DNA of 64,000 bases from Thalassospira profundimaris (lineage in GTDB: Bacteria > Pseudomonadota > Alphaproteobacteria > Rhodospirillales > Thalassospiraceae), in the NCBI RefSeq assembly GCF_003326675.1, contig NZ_JPWF01000010.1, positions 1 to 64,000 of the forward strand. Reading direction: 5' to 3'. Below the pieces are notes generated by a model. The model was not told where the DNA came from. It did not search any database and saw only the letters and a list, made by a program, of their open reading frames with translations. The position numbers were made by a program, and so were the translations under genes. Each line of letters opens with the position of its first letter. The first letter of the stretch is position 1. Below, one piece after another: positions 51,337 to 60,573 of the stretch.

Positions 51337-52296
51337 ATGACCCATGCCGACGTGACAGTGATCTTTAATCCGCGTGCCGGTGGTAACAAACAACGGTTCC
51401 TGTTCCAGATCCTGCAACATGCCGGGGTTAAGGTGGAACTGTTGCAAACCACCCATCCCGGTCATGCCCGTGAACTGGCGCGCAAGGTGCGCGCCCATCA
51501 ACGCTTGTTTGTGGCCGGAGGCGACGGGTCCCTGAACGAGGCGCTAAACGGGCTGCTTGATGCCCAGATCGAAGGCCACGAGGTGCCGCCGCTTGGTGTC
51601 ATCCCGCTTGGTACGGCCAATGTGCTGGCAGTCGAGGTGGGATTGGCCCGCAAGGCAAAGGCAATTGCCGATTATATCAATAATCCCGGTCAGGTCTGGA
51701 TACGGCCCGGTTTGGTCAATGGGCGGGCGTTCTTCCTGATGGTCGGGATGGGGGCGGATGCCGATACGGTTGCCAATGTGTCGCTTAAACTTAAACGGCT
51801 GATCGGCAAGGGTGCCTATGTTCTTGAAGGATTGCGCAACATCGTCTTTCCGCGCCATCGCGATTTTGAAGTCAATATCGGTCGGGAAAATTATCGGGTC
51901 GCTGGTGTCGTTGTCACCCATGCACAGCATTATGGCGGGGAATTTGTGATCTCGCCGACGGCAAAGCTGACAGATAATGCCTTTGAAGTGGTCATGATGC
52001 CGGGCAACGGAATTGGGGCATTGTCGCGCTATGGGCTGGCGTTGACCCTGAACCGGCTGCATGAACAAAGTGATGTGTCGGTCGTGCGGACCGAACGACT
52101 TACCATCACCAGTCACTGCGGACCTGCGCCAATGCAGATCGATGGTGAAAGCGCGGGTAAGCTGCCCTGCGAGATCAGTCTTTCACCCTATCCGGTCAGG
52201 CTGATGGTGCCGCAGGCCTATGCAGATATCCATAATGGGTCAAATGAGGGTACTACAGTCTCGTCACAGCCGATGCTTCAGATTGCCGCGGATTAG
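51337..52296 (+). CDS. Diacylglycerol kinase-family lipid kinase
   Basis: The 319-residue DAGK-family protein starts DVTVIFNPRAGGNKQRF, has the nucleotide loop FVAGGDGSLNEALNG near residue 60 and the PLGTANVLAVEVGL motif near residue 88, and ends with the beta domain MQIDGESAGKLP. It likely phosphorylates diacylglycerol to phosphatidic acid at the inner membrane. Divergent from the PlcP-like/glycosyltransferase pair, it would recycle the diacylglycerol released by PlcP back into phospholipid. A PHO-box-like repeat lies 69 bp upstream. It differs from the stress-linked kinase at 10156-11535 by lacking a C-terminal extension. Confidence 0.88.
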   Translation: MTHADVTVIFNPRAGGNKQRFLFQILQHAGVKVELLQTTHPGHARELARKVRAHQRLFVAGGDGSLNEALNGLLDAQIEGHEVPPLGVIPLGTANVLAVEVGLARKAKAIADYINNPGQVWIRPGLVNGRAFFLMVGMGADADTVANVSLKLKRLIGKGAYVLEGLRNIVFPRHRDFEVNIGRENYRVAGVVVTHAQHYGGEFVISPTAKLTDNAFEVVMMPGNGIGALSRYGLALTLNRLHEQSDVSVVRTERLTITSHCGPAPMQIDGESAGKLPCEISLSPYPVRLMVPQAYADIHNGSNEGTTVSSQPMLQIAAD

Positions 52297-52369
52297 AGGG
52301 AGCAAAACTCCCCCGACCCCAACCCCGACCCTACGCAATGGCAAGATCGGGGGCAAAGCAGCTATCTGA

Positions 52370-55300
52370 TCAAGCCGAAACGATTTCCATACATTGTGCA
52401 AAGCAATCGAGGAATGTTTTGGCGTCAGCCATGTCAAAGGTGATCGGCGGTTTGATCTTGATTACGTTATCAAGCGGCCCGTCCGTTGATAGCAGGATGT
52501 TGCGATCCTTCATCAGATTGATGACCTGACCTGCCTTGATGGTGGCTGGTTCAAGTGTCTGGTGATCTTCGATCAGTTCAATGCCGATAAACAGGCCAAC
52601 ACCGCGGACTTCACCAATCAGGTCGAACCTCGGTGCCATCAGGCGCAACTGTTCCATCATGAAATCACCAACAATGCGGGCATTGGCCTGAAGACGTTCA
52701 TCACGGATGACATGCAGTACTTCGCGCCCAATGGCGCAGGATACCGGGTTGCCGCCAAAGGTGTTGAAATATTCCATGCCGGTATGGAACGCATTGGCGA
52801 CTTCGCGGGTGGTGATCACCGCGCCCAATGGGTGGCCGTTGCCAATCGGTTTGCCCAGCGTAACGATATCGGGCACAACGCCTTGCAGTTCAAAGCCCCA
52901 CATATAGCTGCCAACCCGGCCAAAGCCGACCTGAACTTCATCGGCGATGCACAGGCCACCCGATGCGCGAACGGCCTTGTAGACATGCTTCAGGTAACCG
53001 TTGGGCAAGACAATCTGACCACCGCATCCCAGAACGGATTCCGCAATGAATGCTGCCGGCGGGCGACCTTCGGCCTCGAATGCGCGAAGCTGTTCAATTG
53101 CCAGATCGGCATATTTTCTGCCGCATTCAGGATCATCGCTTGAAATCGGACCACGGAACCCGTCGGGCATCGGGCAGATTTTTACGTGATCCGGGCAGCC
53201 CTTTCCGCCCTTGCGATTGAACTTATAGGGGCTGAGGTCGATCAAGGATGTCAGGTTGCCGTGATAGGCGTGATCAACGATCAGCATTTCTCGGCGGCCG
53301 CTATAGGCCTGTGCCAGTCGAAGGGCGAGATCGTTGGCTTCGCTGCCGGAATTGACAAAGAAGCAAACCGACAGTGGATCGGGGAAAGTTGCCACCAGTT
53401 CATTTGCATAATTGACGATATTGTCATGCAGGTAACGGGTGTTGGTATTAAGCGCTGCCGCCTGCTTTGCCGCGGCCGCCACCACGCGGGGATGCGAATG
53501 GCCGATATGGCAAACATTATTGACCATATCGAGGTACTTTTCGCCGGTGTCGGTATAAAGATACTGACCTTCGCCACGCACCATCTTGAGCGGTTTTTTA
53601 TAGGAAACACTCAAGTTCGGGCCAAGATGGCGGGTGCGCTCGGCGGTGATTTTGGCAGGTGCCCGTTCAACGATATCCTGGCAGTTAATGGCCATGCCCA
53701 GCATCAGATTGGGGTTGGGGCAGATGCTGCTCCAGACATTGGCTTCGCTGGGGGCAGCGACCCCGCAAATGTCGGCACCCATGCCGACCAGATCGATCAT
53801 GATCTGGAAATGCAAGTGCGGTGCCCAGTTGCCGTTCTCCGGATACGGCCCGACATAGCCGATCAGATCGCCCTTCTTCACGGTTCTGCCAACCGGTGAT
53901 ACCGGCAATGACGTGCGGCTGAGATGGCCGTATTTGGTAAAGAAGCGCAGACCATCTGGCGTCGCGTGTTCCAGAATAATGATCGGGCCATAGTCGAAAT
54001 CACGCGCATTGTCGTTTGAAACAACAACAACACCATCAAGGGGGGCAAAAAGCGGCGTTTGATCGGGCACAAACAGATCAATTCCAAGATGCAAACTGCG
54101 CCATTCGCCCTTGGTTGCGGTTTCAAAGAACGGCCCCTGATAGACCTTGCGGTTTTCAAGATATTTGCCAACGCCGACTTCGGCCTTTGCATCGTCCATG
54201 GCCTTGAAAATGGCATCGGTAACAATATTGGCCGGGCGCAGTTTGCCGTTCTGATCAAGGGACAATCCGTTCAGATCCACAATATGCAGGTTGGATGCAT
54301 CCATGGATTGCGGAATAACCGGTCCGATTTGATCGGCATTGACGGTCAACCAGTTCACAACTTTGCGCGATCCGGGGCAAGGTTCCCAGCCACAGGCATC
54401 GCGGAAACGATAATGGGCAATGGCCGGGTTCAGCTTTGCCATCTTTGCCAACAGGTCCGTGACGCCAGCCTGGCTGATCAGCAGATATTCATTATCGGGT
54501 TCTTTGGCATGTTGCTGGGCCGCCATGCAGGCACTTTGTGCAAGGCGACAGGCCACAAGATCATAAAGGATGGCAATTTCATCTTCGCCAAGCGGATTGA
54601 CCCGATGATAGGCCGTGACGATTTCAATCGCACGCGCCATCGGATCATCCTGATCCATCATGGCATAGGCAAGGGCGACGGCCAGATTGCAAATCCGGTG
54701 GGTGGCAATGAAGTCGCCAAAGTCGATCAGACCATTGATGGTCTGGGTGTCATCAACCAGCAGATTGTAGTCATTGGCGTCATTATGAATGACCTGACGC
54801 GGCGTTTTGGCAAGTTTGCTTGCAATGTCGGAATCAAACCGGTCTAGGATATCTGTGACCTGTGCGCGAACGGTATCATCCTTGATCAAGCCCACAAATT
54901 CACGGTGCTTTGACGTTTGGGCGATATCCCAAAGGAATGTTCGATGGGCCGCCGGGTGGTCAAAATCCTTCATGCAGATATCAAGCTGTCCAAGCAGGGT
55001 GCCAATCTGTGCGAAATCGATATCATGGTTTTCGCGCGCCTTGGCCCAGACCTTGCCATCAATCCAGTTCAGGGCACGCAGAAAACGCGTGGTTCCGTCA
55101 GTTTCTTTGATGACGGTTGTGCCTGCACCCGATGCGGATAAAAGAAGTTTTGGCACCGGGAAACCACCGGCATTTGCGATGTGTTCTAGGACGCGGTCCT
55201 GCGCCTCAAGCCACTTTGGATCGGTTTCCGGCGCGTAAATCTTGAAAATGTACTGTTCGCCATTCTCGCACATCATATGGAAATTCTGGTCGCGTTCGCC

Positions 55301-55396
55301 GGGCAGGCGGGTGGCCCAGGCCGAAAGATTGTAGTGCTTCCCGAATAAGTCGCGGACTTCTTCGACGGAATGAATGCGGATTTCGGAACGGGACAT
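52370..55396 (-). CDS. Trifunctional fusion: APH-type kinase, M23 peptidase-like domain, class III aminotransferase/phospho-lyase
   Basis: The ~1008-residue cytoplasmic protein joins three domains. Residues ~15-300 are an aminoglycoside-phosphotransferase-like kinase with [11 protein letters not shown] near residue 202 and IDFGDF after it. Residues ~410-540 are M23/LytM-like with both zinc motifs intact (LHLGID near 433, APHLHF near 523). Residues ~580-1005 are a class III PLP enzyme with the Schiff-base Lys in TLGKPIGNG near 849. The end domains resemble human hydroxylysine kinase and the AGXT2L phospho-lyases, which act in sequence. ATG 55396 fits the first conserved residues. No signal peptide is present. 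An Lrp-type regulator is divergent. Confidence 0.88.
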   Translation of the reverse strand: MSRSEIRIHSVEEVRDLFGKHYNLSAWATRLPGERDQNFHMMCENGEQYIFKIYAPETDPKWLEAQDRVLEHIANAGGFPVPKLLLSASGAGTTVIKETDGTTRFLRALNWIDGKVWAKARENHDIDFAQIGTLLGQLDICMKDFDHPAAHRTFLWDIAQTSKHREFVGLIKDDTVRAQVTDILDRFDSDIASKLAKTPRQVIHNDANDYNLLVDDTQTINGLIDFGDFIATHRICNLAVALAYAMMDQDDPMARAIEIVTAYHRVNPLGEDEIAILYDLVACRLAQSACMAAQQHAKEPDNEYLLISQAGVTDLLAKMAKLNPAIAHYRFRDACGWEPCPGSRKVVNWLTVNADQIGPVIPQSMDASNLHIVDLNGLSLDQNGKLRPANIVTDAIFKAMDDAKAEVGVGKYLENRKVYQGPFFETATKGEWRSLHLGIDLFVPDQTPLFAPLDGVVVVSNDNARDFDYGPIIILEHATPDGLRFFTKYGHLSRTSLPVSPVGRTVKKGDLIGYVGPYPENGNWAPHLHFQIMIDLVGMGADICGVAAPSEANVWSSICPNPNLMLGMAINCQDIVERAPAKITAERTRHLGPNLSVSYKKPLKMVRGEGQYLYTDTGEKYLDMVNNVCHIGHSHPRVVAAAAKQAAALNTNTRYLHDNIVNYANELVATFPDPLSVCFFVNSGSEANDLALRLAQAYSGRREMLIVDHAYHGNLTSLIDLSPYKFNRKGGKGCPDHVKICPMPDGFRGPISSDDPECGRKYADLAIEQLRAFEAEGRPPAAFIAESVLGCGGQIVLPNGYLKHVYKAVRASGGLCIADEVQVGFGRVGSYMWGFELQGVVPDIVTLGKPIGNGHPLGAVITTREVANAFHTGMEYFNTFGGNPVSCAIGREVLHVIRDERLQANARIVGDFMMEQLRLMAPRFDLIGEVRGVGLFIGIELIEDHQTLEPATIKAGQVINLMKDRNILLSTDGPLDNVIKIKPPITFDMADAKTFLDCFAQCMEIVSA

Positions 55397-55453
55397 TTTC
55401 AGGCACCCTGATGGCTGGTTGTTCAAAGATCGGCATCAGTTTAGTTTCGCTAT

Positions 55454-55484
55454 TTGGCCAATTCTTTCGCCATTATGGCCAAAA
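55454..55484. promoter_or_regulatory. Inverted-repeat operator candidate between the fusion gene and its Lrp-type regulator
   Basis: TTTGGCCA (55454-55461) and TGGCCAAA (55477-55484) are perfect 8-bp arms around a 15-bp spacer, in the 144-bp divergent region. The position suits binding by the adjacent Lrp/AsnC protein. Confidence 0.55.
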
Positions 55485-55540
55485 TATTGTTTTAACAGCC
55501 AATCGTGGTAAGCTGGCGGCCTGTTCATGCCGGGGGCCAA

Positions 55541-55966
55541 ATGCGTCATCTTGATGAGACCGACCAAAAGATTTTGCAGGTATTACGTGCCAATGGCCGT
55601 GAAAGCCTCAAGGGCATTGCCGCCAAAACCGGGTTGGCCCGATCAACCATCCGATATCGGTTGGAAAAGCTTGAAACAGATCGGGTAATTTCCGGCTATG
55701 AGGTCAAGATCAACCCCGGTTCAGAGGTCGGGCTTTCGGCATTTCTGTTTGTGCGCCTGAAGCATACGCCTGCCCTTGAAGTTATCCGTCATTTGTCGGG
55801 CTATTCCGAAGTACGCGGATGCTTTTCCCTTGCGGGCGATCCTGATCTGATCGTCGATGTTCGCGTGAATAACAGTGAACGGTTAAACGAGTTGCGTGAC
55901 GCGTTGGCTGTGTTGCCGGCCTGCGCGGAAGTTCGCACTTCTATTGTGCTGAAACAGGAAATCTGA
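55541..55966 (+). CDS. Lrp/AsnC-family transcriptional regulator
   Basis: The 141-residue protein has an N-terminal winged helix (LDETDQKILQVLRANGRESL, LARSTIRYRLEKLETDRVISGYEVKIN) and a C-terminal RAM ligand domain (SAFLFVRLKHTPALEVIRHL to VRGCFSLAGDPDLIVDV). ATG 55541 is preceded by GGGGGCC. RAM domains usually bind amino acids. Being divergent from the kinase/aminotransferase fusion, it probably activates that gene when its amino acid substrate is present, a common arrangement for catabolic PLP enzymes. Confidence 0.9.
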   Translation: MRHLDETDQKILQVLRANGRESLKGIAAKTGLARSTIRYRLEKLETDRVISGYEVKINPGSEVGLSAFLFVRLKHTPALEVIRHLSGYSEVRGCFSLAGDPDLIVDVRVNNSERLNELRDALAVLPACAEVRTSIVLKQEI

Positions 55967-56211
55967 CATCGCCAAACGGCTTCTGATCAGGGATCAGGAT
56001 GTGTAACCCTCGTAAGAATAGGGGAGCAGATCATTGATGTCCGTCGACTTGTAATTGGCAATCGGCCTCCAACCTTTAATTTTATGAGAACATTGTGAAA
56101 AACGCATGCACCGTGCGTGAACTCCTCATATGGGGATGAACGCGTTTCTCATGAAAAGATACCTTGTGAACAAAGAGGACGTGGCGATGGGCCATGAACA
56201 CGGAGGGTATG

Positions 56212-58257
56212 ATGGTGTCGGGCAGTTCTTCAGAACAAGGCAGCGGGTTTCTTGCGAATTTGGGGGTTAAGACCAAAATCCTTTCGGGATTTTCGGCGGT
56301 CCTGATCGTCTTGGTGTCCGCATTGGCCTTTGCCTATTACAGTTTTACCCAAGTCGCATCTGACGTTGATGATTATGCCTTGCGGGTTGAAGAGGCCGCA
56401 CTGGTTGCACAGATCGAAACCCGGTTCTTGCGCTTTAAAAGTCACGCACGTGAATTCGCCAACACCGCAAACCCCCATGATGCAGAGCAGGTCTTTGCAA
56501 TTGCCGATGAAATCCGTCCCATTCTTGATACGGCCCTGCAGCGTTTTCAATCCGACGACCATCGCGCACGCATCGGCAAGATTTCCGGGGCGCTTGACCA
56601 TTACATGGCCGATTTCTCAAAGGTTCGCAGCCTGAGTGACGAATATCATGCCCTGATCCTTGATCGCCTTGAACCGGACGGGATCAAGGTTGTTTCCGAT
56701 CTGGACGAATTGATTGCGCGTGCGGATGGCAGTCAGGATATGGAAACCTTGAAGCAGGCGGCGGCAGCGCGTGAACACGCGCTTTTGGCAAGGCTTTACG
56801 CAAATATCCTGATTGGTCGTCAGGATGACAGTTTTGGAGAAAAGGCAGCTAGCGAGTTTGGTTTGCTTAAGGCAGGGCTTGTTCAGATGGACCAGTCGGC
56901 CCTTGGGACAGAATACAAAGACACGCTGGCCGAAGTAATGGACCTGTTTGATGATTACCGCGAGGCGTTCGACAAAATTAGATCAAATGAACTGGTGATC
57001 ATTGAAACGGTCAACGGTGGCATGCAGAAGTCGTCAGACATTCTGTTGTCCGAAGCTGAAACTCTGATGACAGAATTCGCCAAAGCGGAACATTCGATCT
57101 TTGAGCGCGTCATTCATCAGATCGGACAAGCTGAAACCGAAATCCTGATTGCGTCCCTTATTGGGATCGGGCTGGGCATTGCGATTGCCATGTTGATCGG
57201 GGATCGCCTGTCCAAGCCGATCATCGCCATTACCGCGATTATGCGCCGGTTGGCCGACCATGATCTTGGCGTTGACGTGAAATGGCAGGGGCGCCGCGAT
57301 GAAATCGGGCAAATGGCGGGTGCGGTTCAGGTGTTTAAGGAAAATGCCATCCGCAATGACGAGCTTGAAGCCAAGGCCATCGAAGATGAAAAACGTGCCA
57401 AAGAAGCCCAGCGCATGTTCATGAACCGCACGGCTGATACGTTTAACTCCGACGTTGGCCAGATCATTGAAACGGTTGCCGCGGCGGCGGTGGAATTGCA
57501 GGCAACAGCCGATAGCATGTCGCGTCTTGCAAGTTCCGCGTCCGAGCAAACGGTGGCAGTAGCATCCGCGACCGAACAGGCAAGCGGCAATGTGCATTCT
57601 GTTGCGTCGGCAACCGAAGAACTCAATGCCTCGATCGAGGAAATCAATCGGCAGGTTGTTCATTCATCCGAAGTCGCACGCAACGCCGTCGGACAGGTCA
57701 ATCAGACGCGCCACGACCTTAAAGAACTGGTTGAGGCATCCGAAAATATCTCCAATGTTCTTAAACTGATTTCCGATATCGCCAATCAAACCAACATGCT
57801 GGCGCTCAATGCGACGATTGAGGCGGCGCGCGCGGGGGAAGCCGGTCGTGGATTTGCCGTGGTCGCGAACGAGGTCAAAAACCTTTCGGATCAGACCAGC
57901 AAGGCGACCGAGGAAATAACCCGCTATGTCGATAACCTTCAGAGCCGGACAGGCAGTGCCGTCAGCAAGGTCGAAGCGGTTGGCAAAACCGTAAGCGAGA
58001 TGGATGCGATCATTGCAACGATCTCCTCGGCGATCGAGGAACAAACTGCTGCAACCCGCGAAATCGCCTTTAATGTCGAGCAGGCAGCAACCGGCACAAC
58101 CGTTGTCAGCTCGAATATTGCGACTGTCAGCACGGCTGTGAACGAGGCTGGAACCGCGTCGGGTGATGTTTTGCGCGCGGTAAGCATGCTTTCGGAAAAC
58201 TTCACGACGCTCAAAGGGGCGACTGATAATTTCGTGACGACCATCCGTGCGGCTTGA
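56212..58257 (+). CDS. Methyl-accepting chemotaxis protein
   Basis: The ~681-residue receptor has two membrane helices (residues ~20-42, LSGFSAVLIVLVSALAFAYYSF, and ~312-335, LIASLIGIGLGIAIAMLIG) flanking a ~270-residue helical periplasmic domain. A HAMP domain follows (LSKPIIAITAIMRRLADHDL), then the signalling tip ISDIANQTNMLALNATIEAARAGEAGRGFAVVA across adjacent motifs. It feeds CheA through CheW to steer flagellar motors. The ligand is unknown. GGAGGG at 56202-56207 supports ATG 56212 over ATG 56209 and 56194. A terminator follows directly. Confidence 0.92.
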   Translation: MVSGSSSEQGSGFLANLGVKTKILSGFSAVLIVLVSALAFAYYSFTQVASDVDDYALRVEEAALVAQIETRFLRFKSHAREFANTANPHDAEQVFAIADEIRPILDTALQRFQSDDHRARIGKISGALDHYMADFSKVRSLSDEYHALILDRLEPDGIKVVSDLDELIARADGSQDMETLKQAAAAREHALLARLYANILIGRQDDSFGEKAASEFGLLKAGLVQMDQSALGTEYKDTLAEVMDLFDDYREAFDKIRSNELVIIETVNGGMQKSSDILLSEAETLMTEFAKAEHSIFERVIHQIGQAETEILIASLIGIGLGIAIAMLIGDRLSKPIIAITAIMRRLADHDLGVDVKWQGRRDEIGQMAGAVQVFKENAIRNDELEAKAIEDEKRAKEAQRMFMNRTADTFNSDVGQIIETVAAAAVELQATADSMSRLASSASEQTVAVASATEQASGNVHSVASATEELNASIEEINRQVVHSSEVARNAVGQVNQTRHDLKELVEASENISNVLKLISDIANQTNMLALNATIEAARAGEAGRGFAVVANEVKNLSDQTSKATEEITRYVDNLQSRTGSAVSKVEAVGKTVSEMDAIIATISSAIEEQTAATREIAFNVEQAATGTTVVSSNIATVSTAVNEAGTASGDVLRAVSMLSENFTTLKGATDNFVTTIRAA

Positions 58258-58282
58258 CCGCAGGGGTTGGTCCGCCAAATCG

Positions 58283-58317
58283 AAAAACGCCCGGTTCACA
58301 TGAAGCCGGGCGTTTTT
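58283..58317. terminator. Bidirectional terminator between the chemoreceptor and pmbA
   Basis: A 12-bp stem (AAAAACGCCCGG at 58283-58294, CCGGGCGTTTTT at 58306-58317) with an 11-nt loop carries A- and T-runs suitable for both converging genes. Confidence 0.9.
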
Positions 58318-58342
58318 GTTTTAGCAGATAATCCAGGATCAA

Positions 58343-59692
58343 TTACTGACCGGCAAGGGTCAGGCCATCAATGCGCAATGTTGGGGCATTGGTGCCGTAT
58401 TTGAAGGTCAGGTCATTTGCCGGAACCACGGTTTTGAACATGTCCTTAAGGTTCCCGGCCACGGTAATTTCCGATACCGGATAGGCCAGCTCGCCATCCT
58501 CAATCCAGAAGCCCGACGCGCCACGAGAATAGTCGCCGGTGACGCCGTTGATGCTGCTGCCGATCATGTCGGTGATATAAAGGCCGGACTTGATATCCTT
58601 GATCATGTCTTCGGGCGAAATGGTGCCTGCTTCCATGTAAAGGTTGGTGGTCGACGGGCCGGGCAGGCTTCCGGCACCGCGTGATGCATGGCCGGTCGAT
58701 TTCAGGCCCAGCTGACGGGCCGAACGCAAATCCATGATCCAGGTTTTCAGGACACCATTTTCGATCAGATAACGCTTTTCGTTGGCGACACCTTCGGCAT
58801 CAAACGGCTTGGACCGCAGGCCACGCACCCGGTGCGGATCATCAACGATGTTGATATGCGGGGCAAAAATTTCCTTATCCATGGCATCGAGCAGGAAGCT
58901 GGTGCCACGCGCGATGCCCGATCCGTTGATTGCACCCGACAGATGCCCGACGATGGAGGACGAAACACGCGGGTCATAAATGACCGGAACCTGCGTGCTT
59001 TTGACTTTGCGCGGGTTCAGGCGGCGCAATGTTTTTTGCGCGGCTTTCAGACCGATATCAGTCGGATCGCGCAGGTCGGTCGAAAATACCGCGCTGTCAT
59101 AATCGTAATCGCGTTCCATTGCTGTGCCGGTTCCTGCCAGAACCGAAACCGAAATGTGGCTTCCTGATCCGGCATAGGAATTGGAAAATCCGTTGGTTGC
59201 GGCAAGGGTGATCTGATGGCGGCCCCAACCGGCATCGGCCCCTTCGGAGTTGGTGATGCCGTCGACCGAACGGGCGGCTTCTTCGCAGGCGGTTGCCCAT
59301 TCGATCAGCTTGGCCTGGTCAACCTCGCCCGGTTCGCACAGCTCAAGGGCTTCGACGTTAAAGGTTTCGGCAAGTTCGGACGGATCGGCGATCCCGCAAT
59401 AAGGGTCTTCGGGCGCGTTTTTTGCCATCGCAACCGCACGTTCGACCAGTTCATTTAGTGCCGCATCACTGGTATCGGATGACGATACAACAGCCTGTTG
59501 CTTGCCGATCAGAACGCGCAGGCCAAGATCGGCCCCTTCGGATCGTTCAAGCTTTTCCATTTTGCCAAGACGCTGGGAAACCGAAAGAGATGTTCCTTCG
59601 ACATAGACGGCATCTGCGTCATCGGCACCGGCTTTCTTGGCGCGCGCCAGCAGATCATTGATACGATCAAGTGTCATGTCGGTCTTGGGCAT
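58343..59692 (-). CDS. pmbA: Metalloprotease-complex protein PmbA (TldE), TldD/PmbA family
   Basis: The 449-residue protein has the TldD/PmbA N-terminal domain (LARAKKAGADDADAVYVEG, KQQAVVSSSDTSDAAL) and C-terminal domain (VPVIYDPRVSSSIVGHLSGAINGSGIARG, GDYSRGASGFWIEDGELAYPV). With TldD it forms a zinc protease that degrades unfolded peptides and matures ribosomally made antibiotics; PmbA is the subunit without the HExxxH zinc motif, which is also absent here. No tldD is in the window. The gene is convergent with the chemoreceptor and divergent from the exported hypothetical protein. Confidence 0.92.
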   Translation of the reverse strand: MPKTDMTLDRINDLLARAKKAGADDADAVYVEGTSLSVSQRLGKMEKLERSEGADLGLRVLIGKQQAVVSSSDTSDAALNELVERAVAMAKNAPEDPYCGIADPSELAETFNVEALELCEPGEVDQAKLIEWATACEEAARSVDGITNSEGADAGWGRHQITLAATNGFSNSYAGSGSHISVSVLAGTGTAMERDYDYDSAVFSTDLRDPTDIGLKAAQKTLRRLNPRKVKSTQVPVIYDPRVSSSIVGHLSGAINGSGIARGTSFLLDAMDKEIFAPHINIVDDPHRVRGLRSKPFDAEGVANEKRYLIENGVLKTWIMDLRSARQLGLKSTGHASRGAGSLPGPSTTNLYMEAGTISPEDMIKDIKSGLYITDMIGSSINGVTGDYSRGASGFWIEDGELAYPVSEITVAGNLKDMFKTVVPANDLTFKYGTNAPTLRIDGLTLAGQ

Positions 59693-59936
59693 GGAAGCTC
59701 CCTTATTTCGGAATGTATCTATCGGCTAGTTATAGGCGGCGGGGACGTATTCGCAAAGAACAGAAACGGTTTGATGATCTGGAATGCCGGCGTCCTTGGT
59801 CCTGTTCCCAAAGGTGGCGTGAAACCATCGGTCGGGCAAGGGGATGGGAGTGCTGATTTTATCGGCTTATCTGCTATAGTTCCGAAAACAGACAAGAACT
59901 GGCGGGCTTCTGCCAGATATACGGGACAGGATGCGG

Positions 59937-60524
59937 ATGCGCAAAATTCTAGGCGGTATCATTGCCGGTACAGTGTTGTTGGGTCTTGGTCATCCGGCAT
60001 TTGCCGATGAGCCGGAGCCATCGAATGGCCCGGATCAAGACGGTGTTTGGGAATTGAACGCCAATGGCAAGACTGATCCGGTTTCAAGCGCACAGCTTTA
60101 TAGCGAAATGCGCATTCAGGGCGGACAATATGCCCGGAATTATCGTCACCAGATGCTGACGGGTGATTTTACCTGTGATGATGTGGTCGACCGGATTGCC
60201 GGATGGGTGGACCTTGATAGTCCCGAAGGCCCGCGATTTGCCCTGCTATTTGTCACCAATCACGGGGCCAAAGCGCAAAGCGAAATTCACTACCTGCCGT
60301 TCGAGCAGTCCGAGCAGTTTGCGCTTTGCATCTATGATGAAACCGCCCCGCCAGTCATAAGCTGGCAGGAAAACAGTGCCGAGTTCATGGAAGAAGTAAT
60401 CGGATCAAAGGATATGTGCAATTTCGCGATCCGGGTTGATGATTTCATGTGTGACGCGCCGCAATTCTTCTATTCCGGGAAACCGGCGGAGAATGGCGAT
60501 CACTGGTTCTTCTTCCGAAACTGA
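59937..60524 (+). CDS. Exported protein of unknown function
   Basis: The ~195-residue product has a signal peptide (KILGGIIAGTVLLGLGHPAFA, cleaved before DEPEP). The mature part has five Cys (including TGDFTCDDV, ALCIYDE, DMCNFAI and FMCDAPQFF), with even spacing suggesting disulphides. I do not recognise a family. ATG 59937 gives better spacing to ACAGG than ATG 59931, so the call is tentative by two codons. It is convergent with ubiD, from which a terminator separates it, and appears to be monocistronic. Confidence 0.7.
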   Translation: MRKILGGIIAGTVLLGLGHPAFADEPEPSNGPDQDGVWELNANGKTDPVSSAQLYSEMRIQGGQYARNYRHQMLTGDFTCDDVVDRIAGWVDLDSPEGPRFALLFVTNHGAKAQSEIHYLPFEQSEQFALCIYDETAPPVISWQENSAEFMEEVIGSKDMCNFAIRVDDFMCDAPQFFYSGKPAENGDHWFFFRN

Positions 60525-60543
60525 TCGTGAGTTTTTGAAAAGA

Positions 60544-60568
60544 AAAGGCGGGTTTGAAACCCGCCTTT
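60544..60568. terminator. Stem-loop terminator between the exported protein gene and ubiD
   Basis: AAAGGCGGG (60544-60552) pairs with CCCGCCTTT (60560-60568) around a TTTGAAA loop. T- and A-tracts on either side allow action in both directions. Confidence 0.8.
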
Positions 60569-60573
60569 GTCAA

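Noticed and set aside
52562-54847. Plus-strand open frames inside the fusion gene
   Set aside because: They are shadows of the conserved minus-strand aminotransferase, M23 and kinase domains.
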